64,000 bases of DNA from Streptomyces sp. CB01201. GTDB taxonomy: Bacteria; Actinomycetota; Actinomycetes; Streptomycetales; Streptomycetaceae. The DNA lies in contig NZ_NNBJ01000001.1 of assembly GCF_002803085.1 (NCBI RefSeq), forward strand, positions 186,001 through 250,000, read 5' to 3'. Of this stretch, positions 1 to 8,617 are shown one piece after another. Below the pieces are notes generated by a model. The model was not told where the DNA came from. It saw nothing but the letters and a program-made list of their open reading frames with translations, and did no database searches. A program made the translations under genes and the position numbers. Each line of letters begins with the position of its first letter. Position 1 is the first letter of the stretch.

Positions 1-509
1 TCCAGGACCACGCAGTCGCCGGGTTCGGCGCCGAGGCGCCGGGCGGCCTCCAGGAAGACGTCGGGCTCGGGCTTGCCGTGCTCGACCTCCTCCGCCGACA
101 CCACGAGGTCCATGGCGGATGCCAAGCCGGTGCCCGCGAGGACCGCGTCGATCGCGGACCGTGAGGAGCCGGAGGCCACCGCCATCCGGACGCCCTCGGC
201 GTGCAACCGCTCCACGAAGGCGCGCATCTCGGGGAAGACCTCGGTCGAGGCCCGGGCCAGCTCCAGATAGGCCGCGTTCTTCGCCGCCAGCATCTCCTCG
301 ACCGTGCCGGTCAGGGTGTGCTGCCGGTCCAGGATCTCCAGGGTCTCGCGGGTGCCGATGCCGATGAAGCGGGCGTGCTGCTCCCAGCTGAAATCGGGCA
401 GTCCGTAGCGCGCGAGTACCTGACGCGCGGCTTCGTAATAGTTCGGCTCGCTGTCCACGAGAGTGCCGTCGAGATCGAAGATGACCGAAGTGTTAGCTGA
501 TGTGCTCAT
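1..509 (-). CDS. HAD-family phosphatase (beta-phosphoglucomutase-like), 3' end outside window
   Basis: Leftward gene whose C-terminus lies beyond the left edge. The visible N-terminal ~169 residues begin MSTSANTSVIFDLDGTLVDS: the DxDGT motif I of haloacid-dehalogenase hydrolases is at residues 12-16, followed by a helical cap region and then the motif II region VASGSS at about residue 121. This arrangement (subfamily IA, cap after motif I) fits small sugar-phosphate or phosphoglycolate phosphatases and beta-phosphoglucomutase-like enzymes. The substrate cannot be named. The start ATG is 40 bp from the end of the AsnC gene on the same strand, so the two may be co-transcribed. Family call is secure, function is inferred. 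Confidence 0.85.
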   Translation of the reverse strand, partial: MSTSANTSVIFDLDGTLVDSEPNYYEAARQVLARYGLPDFSWEQHARFIGIGTRETLEILDRQHTLTGTVEEMLAAKNAAYLELARASTEVFPEMRAFVERLHAEGVRMAVASGSSRSAIDAVLAGTGLASAMDLVVSAEEVEHGKPEPDVFLEAARRLGAEPGDCVVL

Positions 510-549
510 GTGTCCCAGGATGCCAAGGAGCGGCGGCGTTCCGCGCCGC

Positions 550-1026
550 TCACTTCGCGGAGGCCCGGCCCACCGACTCCACGAGCGGCAGCAGCCGGTG
601 TGCGACGCGCTCGCGCAGCGCCACCTCGGTGCGGGTGCGCACGACGCCCGGGAGCTGGATCAGCCGCTGGATGACGTCTTCGAGGTGGCCGTTGTCGCGG
701 GCCGCGACCCGGGTCAGCAGATCGCCGCCACCGGTGATCGAGAACGCCTCGATGATCTCCGGGACCGCCGCGAGCGCGTCGCCCACCTCGTCGAGGTGCC
801 CCTGGGTCACCTCGATGTGGACGAAGGCCAGCACCGGATGGCCGAGGGCCGCGGGGGAGAGCACGGGGCCCGTGCCGGTGATCACCCCGTCCCGCTCCAT
901 CCGGTCGAGCCGCGCCTGGAGGGTGCCGCGCGCGATCCCGAGGAGGCGTGCGTACTCGCGGATGCTGGTGCGCGGCCGCTCGATGAGCAGCCGCAGGATC
1001 CGGGTGTCGAGTGTGTCCACCGTCAT
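550..1026 (-). CDS. Lrp/AsnC-family transcriptional regulator
   Basis: 158-residue protein, the usual size for Lrp/AsnC regulators. It starts MTVDTLDTRILRLLIERPRT, an N-terminal winged helix-turn-helix (about residues 4-55, recognition region YARLLGIARGTLQARLDRME), then the alpha/beta RAM ligand-binding domain containing VLAFVHIEV and the GGGDLLTRVA turn. The ATG is preceded by AAGGAG on its own strand. It is divergent from the FUSC membrane protein, and a 19-bp dyad lies in the gap, so it probably controls itself and the neighbour in response to an amino acid or other small effector (inference). Confidence 0.9.
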   Translation of the reverse strand: MTVDTLDTRILRLLIERPRTSIREYARLLGIARGTLQARLDRMERDGVITGTGPVLSPAALGHPVLAFVHIEVTQGHLDEVGDALAAVPEIIEAFSITGGGDLLTRVAARDNGHLEDVIQRLIQLPGVVRTRTEVALRERVAHRLLPLVESVGRASAK

Positions 1027-1066
1027 GTCCCGTTGGCTCCTTCCTGGTCCTGTTGATGAGCGAGAG

Positions 1067-1085
1067 ACTGTACCAATGGTCCAGT
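1067..1085. promoter_or_regulatory. Candidate AsnC/Lrp operator dyad
   Basis: ACTGTACCAATGGTCCAGT is an inverted repeat of the form ACTGnACC-AAT-GGTnCAGT, with 7 of 8 arm positions paired. It lies 40 bp upstream of the AsnC start in the divergent gap. Lrp-family sites are commonly imperfect dyads of about this length. Assignment to the neighbouring regulator is inference. Confidence 0.5.
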
Positions 1086-1243
1086 GAGGCGGAGGTCGGT
1101 TGAGCCACTGTCCCTCCGGGTGTTTTCCTCTGGTGGTAGATGGCGCCGCGCAGCGCGCGGGACGGCGACGACGCCGGTCCGGGCCCCGCGGCGCCTTTGT
1201 CATGCCTGAGGCCGAGTGCACGTGAGGGGGCGCGGCGACCGCC

Positions 1244-2758
1244 GTGAAGAGGATGTTTGTGGCTCCGGATCCGGGGCTTCTGCGACTGCGTGTGTCCCTG
1301 CGGGCCGTTCTCGGCGTGGGCCTGTCGGTGACCGCCGCCGAACTGTGCGGGCTCTCCCTCGCCGCGTCGATCACCGCCGGCCTCGCCGCGCTGCTCGCAC
1401 TGTTCACCGTCGGCGACGCCACCGTCCGCGCGCAGGCCACCACCACGGCGCTGCTGCCCGTCGTCGGCTTCCCGGTGCTCGCCCTCGCGGCCGTGCTGCA
1501 CGGCACCCCGATGGCGCGGGACGCCGCCTGGCTCCTGGTGATCTTCGCCGGGGTGTACGCCCGGCGCTGGGGTCCGCGCGGCCATGCGCTCGGCATCTTC
1601 GCCTTCATGATGTTCTTCGCGACCCAGTTCCTGCACGCCGTCACCTCCCAACTGCCGGAGCTGTACGGGGCCATCGCGCTGGCGATCGCCGTCTCGGCGA
1701 CGGTCAGGTTCGGCCTGTGGTGCATCGAGCGCCACATCACACAGCCCGCGGCCCCGGCCCCGCTGGCCGGCCGGGGACTTTCCCGGCACACCACCCGCCA
1801 GGCCTTCCAGGCGACCGTGGCCTGCGGCTTCGCGCTCGGAGTCGGCCAGGTGCTCTCCGAGGACCGCTGGTACTGGGCCGTCGGCGCCGCCTGGTGGATC
1901 TTCGTCAACACCGCCTCGCGCGGCGAGACCCTGGTCCGCGGGTTCCGCCGGGTCCTCGGCACGGTCGTCGGCATCGTCGCCGGGCTGCTCATCGCGATCC
2001 CGCTGCACGGGGCGCCGGCGCCGACCGCCGCACTGGTCGCGGTGTGCGTGTTCGGCATCTTCTACACGGCCGCGCCCAGCTACAGCTGGATGATGTTCTT
2101 CGTCACCGTCATGGCCGGCCTGCTCTACGGGCTCCTCGGCGTGCTCCACCCGGGGCTGCTCGTGCTGCGCGTCCAGGAGACGGCGGTGGGCGCCCTCGGC
2201 GCGGTCATCGGCGTCGCCCTGGTGCTGCCGGTCACCACGCACACCGCCACCGACGCCTGGATCCAGCGGGCCCTGCACTGCGTACGGCGCTGCACCGCCG
2301 CGGCGGCCCACCGGCTGGCCGGGGACGAGAGCGCCGACCCGGCGCCCCGCGCCGCCGAACTGGAGCTGCTGCTCGCCCGCGTACGGCTCTCGCTCGCCCC
2401 GCTCGTGCACCCGCTCAGCCCGCTGCGTGCCCGCCGGGCCCGCGCCCACCAGGTCCTGGTCCTGCTCGACGAGTGCGCCCGCGAGGTGCGGGGCCTGGCG
2501 GCGGTGGCCGCCGATCCGGCCGCCTCCCACGACGCCCGGCTCACCGCCGCCTGCCAGCGCGTGGAGGCCGCCGTGGCGGCCCTGGTCGCGCCCGAGCCCG
2601 ACCACAAGATCTGGTCCGCCCTCGCGGCCCTGCCCGCCCCGCACCACCACCCCGGCGCCGAGGCCGCGCTCACGCACCTGCACGGACTGGAGCGCGCCCT
2701 GGGCGAACTCGCCGCCCCCCTGCGCTCCGCGCCGCGCGCGCCGCTGGTCGCGGCCTGA
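1244..2758 (+). CDS. FUSC-family multi-pass membrane protein
   Basis: 504-residue integral membrane protein. Two hydrophobic blocks (about residues 12-155 and 185-335) each contain several transmembrane helices and flank a short cytoplasmic linker; the C-terminal ~160 residues are helical and soluble. The second block contains a fusaric-acid-resistance/aromatic-acid-exporter-like segment (WWIFVNTASRGETLVRGFRR at about residue 220, followed by VLGTVVGIVAGLL). FUSC proteins of this type are presumed exporters of aromatic acids or other small molecules; the substrate is unknown. The start is GTG 1244; ATG 1253 is an alternative. It is divergent from the AsnC regulator, which may control it. Confidence 0.8.
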   Translation: MKRMFVAPDPGLLRLRVSLRAVLGVGLSVTAAELCGLSLAASITAGLAALLALFTVGDATVRAQATTTALLPVVGFPVLALAAVLHGTPMARDAAWLLVIFAGVYARRWGPRGHALGIFAFMMFFATQFLHAVTSQLPELYGAIALAIAVSATVRFGLWCIERHITQPAAPAPLAGRGLSRHTTRQAFQATVACGFALGVGQVLSEDRWYWAVGAAWWIFVNTASRGETLVRGFRRVLGTVVGIVAGLLIAIPLHGAPAPTAALVAVCVFGIFYTAAPSYSWMMFFVTVMAGLLYGLLGVLHPGLLVLRVQETAVGALGAVIGVALVLPVTTHTATDAWIQRALHCVRRCTAAAAHRLAGDESADPAPRAAELELLLARVRLSLAPLVHPLSPLRARRARAHQVLVLLDECAREVRGLAAVAADPAASHDARLTAACQRVEAAVAALVAPEPDHKIWSALAALPAPHHHPGAEAALTHLHGLERALGELAAPLRSAPRAPLVAA

Positions 2759-2783
2759 TCCCCGGCACCGACTCGCCCCGCCC

Positions 2784-2799
2784 GTTGGTCTAGACCCCT
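2784..2799. promoter_or_regulatory. DasR-responsive-element-like palindrome
   Basis: GTTGGTCTAGACCCCT matches the published streptomycete DasR consensus ACTGGTCTAGACCACT at 13 of 16 positions, including the whole palindromic core GGTCTAGACC. It lies 76 bp upstream of the lactonase start. DasR is a GntR-family repressor of N-acetylglucosamine and chitin genes that responds to GlcN-6-P. A GlcNAc-type kinase is encoded 2.2 kb downstream. Binding is inferred only. Confidence 0.5.
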
Positions 2800-2874
2800 G
2801 CTACGGTCGCCCCAGCACAGTGGTGTGCGGGGCGGTCCCGGGTCGCGGGGCCTTCGGCGGAGAGGGGTGGCACG

Positions 2875-3918
2875 GTGGGCAGGGACAGGGCCGCGCGGGC
2901 GTTCATCGGGTCGTTCACCACGGCGGGCGGACACGGGGTGACCGCCGTCGCCGTGGACGGCGGGAGCGGGGCGCTCACGCTCCTCGGCTCCTCGGCCGCC
3001 GTCGCCAACCCGTCCTACCTCGCGGCCTCCGCCGACGGCCGCGTGCTCTACGCCGTGGGCGAGAGCGCCGACGGCACGGCCGCCGCCTTCGACATCACCG
3101 CGGGCGCGCTCCGGCCGCTCGGCACGCCCGTGTCCGTGGGCGGGGCGGGCCCGACGCATCTCGCCCTCGCCGCCGGGCACCTCGTCACCGCCAACTACGA
3201 CTCCGGCAGCGTCACCGCGCTGCCCGTGCGGCCCGACGGCGGCCTGGGCCCGGCGGCGTCCGTACTGGCGCACCACGGGTCGGGCCCCGACCCCGACCGG
3301 CAGCGGGAGCCGCACGCCCACCAGGTGCTCGCGGATCCCAGCGGCCGGTGGATCGTCAGCGTCGACCTCGGCACCGACTCGGTACGCGTATGTGAACTCC
3401 CGCCCGGAACCGGCGTGTTGAGCCTGCACGCCGAGACCGCCCTGCGGCCCGGCAGCGGCCCGCGCCACCTCGCCTTCCACCCCGGTGGGCGGCACGCCTA
3501 CGTCCTCAACGAACTGGCGCCCACGCTGACCGTGTGCCGCTGGGACGCGGAGGCCGGCGCCCTCGAAGCCCTCCACGAGGTGTCCGTCGTCGAGGACGGG
3601 GTGAGCGCGGACACCTACCCCTCGGAGGTCGTCGTCGCGCCCGACGGTCGCTTCGCGTGGGCGGCCAACCGGGGGCACGACTCGATCGCGGTCCTCGCCC
3701 TCGACGCGAGCGGCGAGCAGGCGCGGCTCGTCACCACCGTGGACTGCGGCGGACACTGGCCGCGCGACCTCACCCTGGACCCCTCGGGACGCCGTCTGTA
3801 CGCCTCCAACGAGCGCTCCGGCGATGTGACCTGGTTCGACCTCGACGCGGCCACCGGCATTCCGGCACGGGCGGGTTCCCTCGACGCGCCCGCCGCGTCC
3901 TGCCTGGTCTTCGCCTGA
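2875..3918 (+). CDS. Lactonase-family beta-propeller protein (6-phosphogluconolactonase-like)
   Basis: 347 residues, GTG start preceded by GGAGAGGGG. The whole chain consists of YVTN-type propeller repeats. The family signature is clear in SGPRHLAFHPGGRHAYVLNE at about residues 196-215, and similar blade motifs (NPSYLAASADGRVLYAVGE, WPRDLTLDPSGRRLYASNE) recur at about 43 and 300. It resembles the Pgl/YbhE lactonase family, which includes 6-phosphogluconolactonase and muconolactone enzymes. No signal peptide is obvious, so a cytoplasmic role is likely. A DasR-like site precedes it and a 42-bp palindromic terminator follows. Confidence 0.85.
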   Translation: MGRDRAARAFIGSFTTAGGHGVTAVAVDGGSGALTLLGSSAAVANPSYLAASADGRVLYAVGESADGTAAAFDITAGALRPLGTPVSVGGAGPTHLALAAGHLVTANYDSGSVTALPVRPDGGLGPAASVLAHHGSGPDPDRQREPHAHQVLADPSGRWIVSVDLGTDSVRVCELPPGTGVLSLHAETALRPGSGPRHLAFHPGGRHAYVLNELAPTLTVCRWDAEAGALEALHEVSVVEDGVSADTYPSEVVVAPDGRFAWAANRGHDSIAVLALDASGEQARLVTTVDCGGHWPRDLTLDPSGRRLYASNERSGDVTWFDLDAATGIPARAGSLDAPAASCLVFA

Positions 3919-3931
3919 CGGCCGCCACACC

Positions 3932-3973
3932 AAGGCGGGGCCCGCACCGGACGTCCGGTGCGGGCCCCGCCTT
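3932..3973. terminator. Perfect 42-bp palindrome, bidirectional terminator
   Basis: Positions 3932-3952 and 3953-3973 are exact reverse complements (arms starting AAGGCGGGGCCCGCACCGG), so the transcript can fold into a 21-bp stem with essentially no free loop beyond its innermost pairs. It sits between the convergent lactonase and chelatase genes, 13 bp and 17 bp from their stops. It lacks a long U-tract, as many streptomycete terminators do. Confidence 0.85.
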
Positions 3974-3990
3974 TCGCTGCGTACGGACGG

Positions 3991-4920
3991 TCAGTGCACC
4001 GGCGAGCCCTGCGGCTGCGCGGAGAGGCCGAGGGCGGCCGCGTACTTCGACAGGACCAGCTTGCCGATCGCCGGGTAGGCGCCGAGCGCCTCGGCGACCG
4101 AGCACTCGGCTTCCTTGGCGGCCGCGTCGAGCAGCCCGTCGGCCACCTCCGGGCCGATCAGGTACGGGGCGACGGCCAGCTGCGCCGAGCCCGAGCCGCG
4201 CAGCTGTGCGGCCATCGCCGCGATCGCGCCCTCCTGGTCGAGCGCGGCGGCCATCACCGGCACGGCGAGCCGTGCGGCGAGCAGCATGCCGGTGATTCCG
4301 GCGGCCTGTACGGCCTCCTCGCCGCCGACCGTGGCCAGGATGATTCCGTCGGCGGCGGTCGCGACCGTGAACAGCCGGGCTCGGTCGGCGCGGGCCAGGC
4401 CGGCCTCGGAGAGCCGCACGTGCAGGCCCTCGGCGAGCAGCGGGTGCGGGCCGAGCACATCGGTCAGCTCGGCGGCGGCACGGCTGTCCATGACGGCCTG
4501 CCGTATGCGCCGGATCAGGGCGCTGTCGGGGCCCGCGAGCAGCGGGACGACCACGGCGGCCGGGCCCTCGGGCTCGGCCGCCTCGCGGCCCGCCGCGCGC
4601 GCCTGCTCGACGCGCGCGGTGCGCTCGGCGGCGGTGTGGGCGAGCACGGCGTCGAGCGTGGGGTACTCGGCGGACTCGTCCTCGGTGCTGTCCAGGTAGC
4701 CGATGCGGGCGTGCAGGCCGGGCAGCTCGGAGCGGGCGATGCTGATGACTTCTTCGGCCAGGCTGCGCACAGCGGGGCCGGGAGTGCCGGGAACGGCGAG
4801 AACGAGCGCGGGCGCGCCCTCCGGAGCAACCACCGGTTCCGGGCGGCGGTGCCGGCCGGACTGGCGGGGTCGCGGCATTCGTACGGGCAGGCCGGATGCT
4901 GGCCCAGTGGGGGTGCTCAT
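3991..4920 (-). CDS. CbiX/sirohydrochlorin chelatase-like protein
   Basis: 309 residues from ATG 4920. After a basic, proline-rich N-terminus, the segment APALVLAVPGTPGPAVRSLA begins the first of two CbiX-like alpha/beta repeats; a second begins near VLGPHPLLAEGLHVRLSEAG. Proteins of this family are annotated as sirohydrochlorin ferro/cobaltochelatases of siroheme or cobalamin synthesis. The classical catalytic histidine context (HGSR) is replaced here by PGTPG in the first half, so chelatase activity is not certain. It is the last gene of a leftward group with the GlcNAc-type kinase, 95 bp downstream of it. Confidence 0.65.
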   Translation of the reverse strand: MSTPTGPASGLPVRMPRPRQSGRHRRPEPVVAPEGAPALVLAVPGTPGPAVRSLAEEVISIARSELPGLHARIGYLDSTEDESAEYPTLDAVLAHTAAERTARVEQARAAGREAAEPEGPAAVVVPLLAGPDSALIRRIRQAVMDSRAAAELTDVLGPHPLLAEGLHVRLSEAGLARADRARLFTVATAADGIILATVGGEEAVQAAGITGMLLAARLAVPVMAAALDQEGAIAAMAAQLRGSGSAQLAVAPYLIGPEVADGLLDAAAKEAECSVAEALGAYPAIGKLVLSKYAAALGLSAQPQGSPVH

Positions 4921-5015
4921 GGCGTCGCATGCTACTGGTTTTGCGTGGGCGGCTGTTCGGGGAGGGGACAGCTGAGCGGTATCTGCCCCGATTTTCCCGG
5001 AGAGTGGCATAAAGA

Positions 5016-6044
5016 TCAACTGTCCTGATCTGTCTTGGCACTCACTCGGTCGTGATCCGTCACGCCGTTTGCGATCCACAACATGCGCGGATCGCGCGGC
5101 AGTCGCAGTTCACCGTGCGCGAGAGCCGCCGCGATGAGCAGCGAGCCGTCCAGCGGATCTCCGGCCGCCTCGGTCGGGGATGCCAGCGGAAGCCGGCGCC
5201 CGAACTCCGCGCGCAGCGGTGCGAGAAGGGGCTCGCCGAGCTTCAACAGGCCTCCGGTGAGCGCCACTTGCGGCTGCTCCCCGACGCTCGCGGGGCAGAC
5301 GGCGGCGGCCGATTCGGCGATATGCCGGGCCGCCTCGCGCAGAATGCCCGCGGCCACCGGATCGGTCGCCGCGCAGCCCGCGACCTCGGGCGCGAACGAG
5401 GCGAGCACGGCCGGCCGGTCGGTGCGCGGGTAGAGCAGCCCCGGCAGCTCGCCGGGGGCGCCGAACACCGCGTGCAGGCGGGCCAGGAGAGCCGCCGACC
5501 CGCCGGGCCGACCGTCGTGTTCGCGCAGCGCCGCGTCCAGACCGGCCCGGCCGATCCAGGCGCCGCCGCCGCTGTCGCCGAGCAGATGTCCCCATCCGTC
5601 GGCCCGCCGCCACGTGGCCAGATCCGTGCCGAGCGCGATCATCCCGGTCCCGGCCGCCACCACCGCACCGGCCCGCTGCCCGAGCGCGCCCGCGTACGCG
5701 GTGACGGCGTCGGCGGCCAGGGCCAGCGCGCGCACGCCGAGCGAACGGGCCAGGGCGCCCGGCAGTTCGGCCCGCAGCGCGTCCCCGAGCGTGGCCATTC
5801 CGGCCGCGCCGACCGCGACGGCCGCGATCCGGTCCGCGCCGGTGCGCAGCATCAACTCCTGTGCAGCGGGCAGCAGTTGGTCGAGCAGATGCCCCGCGTC
5901 GATACCGTCGCGGCCGGTCCGCACCGGTTCCTTCGAGGTGATCGTCCCGGCCGCGGTACCCGGCTCGGCCCGGCGCAGCGCGAACCGAACACCGGACCCG
6001 CCCGAGTCGACCCCGAGCACCCAGGGCGCCCCGGTGTCCGTCAC
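5016..6044 (-). CDS. N-acetylglucosamine kinase-like protein (BadF/BadG/BcrA/BcrD ATPase fold)
   Basis: 342 residues. GTG 6044 overlaps the uracil-DNA glycosylase stop in a GTGA tetranucleotide, indicating translational coupling and fixing the start. The N-terminus [20 protein letters not shown] carries the phosphate-1 motif ([10 protein letters not shown], about residues 10-19) of the ASKHA kinase fold; [10 protein letters not shown] at about residue 125 is the phosphate-2 region, and [14 protein letters not shown] forms the adenosine-binding part. This is the layout of eukaryote-type GlcNAc kinase and BadF-like enzymes. It probably phosphorylates GlcNAc or a related amino sugar, for example from wall turnover (inference). 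Confidence 0.8.
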   Translation of the reverse strand: MTDTGAPWVLGVDSGGSGVRFALRRAEPGTAAGTITSKEPVRTGRDGIDAGHLLDQLLPAAQELMLRTGADRIAAVAVGAAGMATLGDALRAELPGALARSLGVRALALAADAVTAYAGALGQRAGAVVAAGTGMIALGTDLATWRRADGWGHLLGDSGGGAWIGRAGLDAALREHDGRPGGSAALLARLHAVFGAPGELPGLLYPRTDRPAVLASFAPEVAGCAATDPVAAGILREAARHIAESAAAVCPASVGEQPQVALTGGLLKLGEPLLAPLRAEFGRRLPLASPTEAAGDPLDGSLLIAAALAHGELRLPRDPRMLWIANGVTDHDRVSAKTDQDS

Positions 6045-6727
6045 GGCAGTCGCCAGTCGACCGGCTCGGCGCCCTGCCGCTGCAGAAGTTCGTTCGTACG
6101 GCTGAAGGGGCGCGAGCCGAAGAAGCCGCGGTCCGCCGACATGGGGGAGGGATGGGCGGACTCGATCGCCGGGAGGTCGCCGAGCAGCGGGCGCAGATTG
6201 CGCGCGTCCCTGCCCCACAGCACCGAGACCAGCGGCTTCCCCCGCGCTACCAGGGCCCGGATGGCCTGTTCGGTGACCTCTTCCCACCCCTTGCCGCGGT
6301 GAGCGGCGGGCTTGCGGGGCGCCGTCGTCAGCGCCCTGTTGAGCAACAGGACTCCCTGCCGCGTCCACGGAGTCAGATCACCGTTGGAGGGTCTGGGCAG
6401 GTCCAGGTCGGAGTTCAGCTCGCGGAAGATGTTCTCCAGGCTGCCGGGCAGCGGTCGCACCTCGGGCGCCACCGAGAACGACAGGCCGACCGCGTGCCCC
6501 GGTGTCGGATACGGGTCCTGGCCGACGATCAGCACCCGCACCTCGTGGAACGGCTGCTGAAATGCCCGCAGTACATGGGCTCCTGACGGCAGGTAAGTAC
6601 GTCCTGCCGCGATCTCCTCACGGAGGAAGCCGCCCATCGCGGCGACCCTTCCGGCCACGGGTTCCAGTGCGTCCGCCCAGCCGGGCTCGACGATCTCTTT
6701 CAACGGTCGTGCTGCCACGGCCGTCAC
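6041..6727 (-). CDS. ung: Uracil-DNA glycosylase (family 1)
   Basis: 228 residues, the standard length for family-1 UDG. It removes uracil from DNA at the start of base-excision repair. Diagnostic motifs are all present: the water-activating [18 protein letters not shown] segment (about residues 69-86), the [10 protein letters not shown] segment (about 128), and the DNA-intercalation loop [19 protein letters not shown] (about 193-211). GTG 6727 is the start. The gene is the upstream partner of the GlcNAc-type kinase (4-bp overlap), an unrelated function, so the coupling is probably historical and not metabolic. Confidence 0.95.
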   Translation of the reverse strand: MTAVAARPLKEIVEPGWADALEPVAGRVAAMGGFLREEIAAGRTYLPSGAHVLRAFQQPFHEVRVLIVGQDPYPTPGHAVGLSFSVAPEVRPLPGSLENIFRELNSDLDLPRPSNGDLTPWTRQGVLLLNRALTTAPRKPAAHRGKGWEEVTEQAIRALVARGKPLVSVLWGRDARNLRPLLGDLPAIESAHPSPMSADRGFFGSRPFSRTNELLQRQGAEPVDWRLP

Positions 6728-6763
6728 TCTACTGGCGCAGCCACCCGCGTCTCGCCGCCCCGG

Positions 6764-7852
6764 TCAACCGATCACCGCCGCCCGTACGCACAGCACGTCC
6801 GGGAGATGCGAGGCGAGCAGCCGCCAGCTGTCTCCGTCGTCGTCGCTGGCGTACACCTCGCCGTTGCGGTTGCCGAAGTAGACGCCGGCCGGATCCGCGT
6901 CGTCGGTGCACAGCGCGTCACGCAGCACCGTGCCGTAGTGGGCCTCCTGCGGCAGGCCCGCCGAGAGCGGCTCCCAGCTCGTGCCCGCGTCCTCGGTGCG
7001 GAAGACCCGGCACTTGTTGTCCGCCGGGACCCGGTCGGAGTCGGCCGTGATCGGGAAGACATAGGCCGTTCCGGCGCGGCGTGGATGAGTGGCGGCCGCG
7101 AAGCCGAACGTGGACGGCAGCCCCGCGCCGATGTCCGTCCACCGCTCCCCGGCGTTGTCGCTGCGGTAGACGCCCCAGTGGTTCTGCAGATAGAGGCGGT
7201 CCGGGTCGGCCGGATCCTGCGCGATCTTGTGGACGCACTGGCCGAACTCGGGGTCGGGATCCGGCAGGAAGACGGCCGATACGCCCTTGTTGGCGGGCGC
7301 CCAGCTCGCCCCGCCGTCCTGCGTGCGGAACACCCCCGCCGTGGACACGGCGACGGTGAGGACCCGGGTGTCGCGCGGGTCGGTCACGATGGTGTGCAGG
7401 CCCTCGCCTCCGCCGCCGGGCACCCATCGCGAGCGCGTCGGATGCTCCCACAAGGGGCGAACGAGGTCGAAGCTCTCGCCGCCGTCCGCAGAGCGGAACA
7501 GGGCGGCCGGCTCCGTCCCCGCGTACACCACGCCCGGTGCCTCGGGCCCCGCCGGGCGCAGCTGCCACACCCGCTCCAGGGACGTGCCCGTGAACTCGGG
7601 GAATTTCACGGCCGGTCGCTTCGGCTCGGTCCAGCTGCGGCCGAGGTCGTCCGAGTGGAAGACCGACGGCCCCCAGTGCGCGCTGTCCCCGCCGACCAGC
7701 AGCCGGGGCGCGGGGCTGTGCCGGGTGTCGATGGCGACGGAGTACACCGCCTGGGCGTTGAAGTGCGGCCCGTCGACGTCCCAGGTGCCGTCACGTCTGC
7801 GGCCGAGAAAGAGCCCCTTGCGCGTACCCACGGTGAGCAGAACCTCAGTCAT
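6764..7852 (-). CDS. Asp-box (BNR) beta-propeller protein, exo-sialidase-like
   Basis: 362 residues with at least six Asp-box motifs (S/T-x-D-x-G-x-x-W/F): SDDLGRSW (67-74), SADGGESF, TQDGGASW, SDNAGERW, TEDAGTSW and SDDDGDSW, spaced along the chain as in sialidase-like or VPS10-like propellers. No catalytic sialidase set (FRIP motif, arginine triad) can be recognised and no signal peptide is seen, so calling it a true sialidase is not justified. It begins MTEVLLTVGTRKGLFLGRR and lies 36 bp upstream of ung on the same strand. Confidence 0.75.
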   Translation of the reverse strand: MTEVLLTVGTRKGLFLGRRRDGTWDVDGPHFNAQAVYSVAIDTRHSPAPRLLVGGDSAHWGPSVFHSDDLGRSWTEPKRPAVKFPEFTGTSLERVWQLRPAGPEAPGVVYAGTEPAALFRSADGGESFDLVRPLWEHPTRSRWVPGGGGEGLHTIVTDPRDTRVLTVAVSTAGVFRTQDGGASWAPANKGVSAVFLPDPDPEFGQCVHKIAQDPADPDRLYLQNHWGVYRSDNAGERWTDIGAGLPSTFGFAAATHPRRAGTAYVFPITADSDRVPADNKCRVFRTEDAGTSWEPLSAGLPQEAHYGTVLRDALCTDDADPAGVYFGNRNGEVYASDDDGDSWRLLASHLPDVLCVRAAVIG

Positions 7853-7940
7853 GCCGTCCCTCCAAAACGCCGTTGTTCCGGATGGTTGCCAGTGTGCACC
7901 CCGCCACTGACAACGGTCCTCGAACGGGCAGAGCGGCAGT

Positions 7941-8561
7941 TCAGCGCAGCTGTGGCAGGGGTTCCGTCACGGCTTCGACAAGGAAGGGCAGGAAGCGCTC
8001 GGCCAGCGCGCCGGGCGCCAGGACGGACGGCTCCACATAGCTCTGCCCGAGTGCTCCCTCACGCAGCGCCACCACGGCCCGTACGAGTTCCGCCAGCTCT
8101 CCGCGCGGTCGCAGGCCGGCCCGTGCGAGCAGCGCGCCGAGCAGGGCGGCCGCCTCCTCGCGCAACCGGGCGTCGTGGTCGGCGAGCCGGGCCGCGGCCC
8201 CGGGATTGCGGATCGCGTACAGCGTGAACTCGGTGGTCACCAGGAACCAGGTGCGCTCGTCCGGCCCGATGTGCGCGAGCAGTTCCGCGATCCGCGCCAC
8301 CGACAGGTCCCGGTCGTCGGTCGCGGCGGCCAGCTGGGCGATCCGCTCCAACTCGCGCGCCGCGTGCGCGTCGAAAAGCGCGAAGAACAGCTCCTCCTTG
8401 GAGGAGAAGTTGGAGTAGAAGGCCCCCCGCGTGTAGCCCGCGCGCCGGCACACGTCCTCGATCCTGGCCGCACCGAATCCGGACTCGGCGAACACCTCAA
8501 GCGCGGCGTCGAGCAGCCTGGCCAGCGTCTGCGGGCGGCGCTTGGTCGTTCCCTTGGGCAC
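7941..8561 (-). CDS. TetR-family transcriptional regulator
   Basis: 206 residues from GTG 8561, chosen because GGGAG lies six bases upstream on its strand. The N-terminal TetR DNA-binding domain contains the helix-turn-helix IEDVCRRAGYTRGAFYSNFSSKEEL (about residues 30-54), and the C-terminal part is a TetR-type all-helical ligand domain. It is divergent from the class II aldolase, with a 24-bp near-ideal operator in between, so autoregulation and control of the aldolase/ceramidase pair is the likely role. The ligand is unknown. Confidence 0.9.
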   Translation of the reverse strand: MPKGTTKRRPQTLARLLDAALEVFAESGFGAARIEDVCRRAGYTRGAFYSNFSSKEELFFALFDAHAARELERIAQLAAATDDRDLSVARIAELLAHIGPDERTWFLVTTEFTLYAIRNPGAAARLADHDARLREEAAALLGALLARAGLRPRGELAELVRAVVALREGALGQSYVEPSVLAPGALAERFLPFLVEAVTEPLPQLR

Positions 8562-8617
8562 TTCGGGCTCCCGGACTCTTGACAGGGCGTACGCCCTCGG
8601 AAAGCATCCAGGCGCGT

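Noticed and set aside
506..2683. Very long lower-strand open frame (725 codons) across AsnC and FUSC genes
   Set aside because: It is antisense to genes with clear domains. Its product is low-complexity Gly/Arg/Glu-rich, as expected for shadow frames in high-GC DNA.
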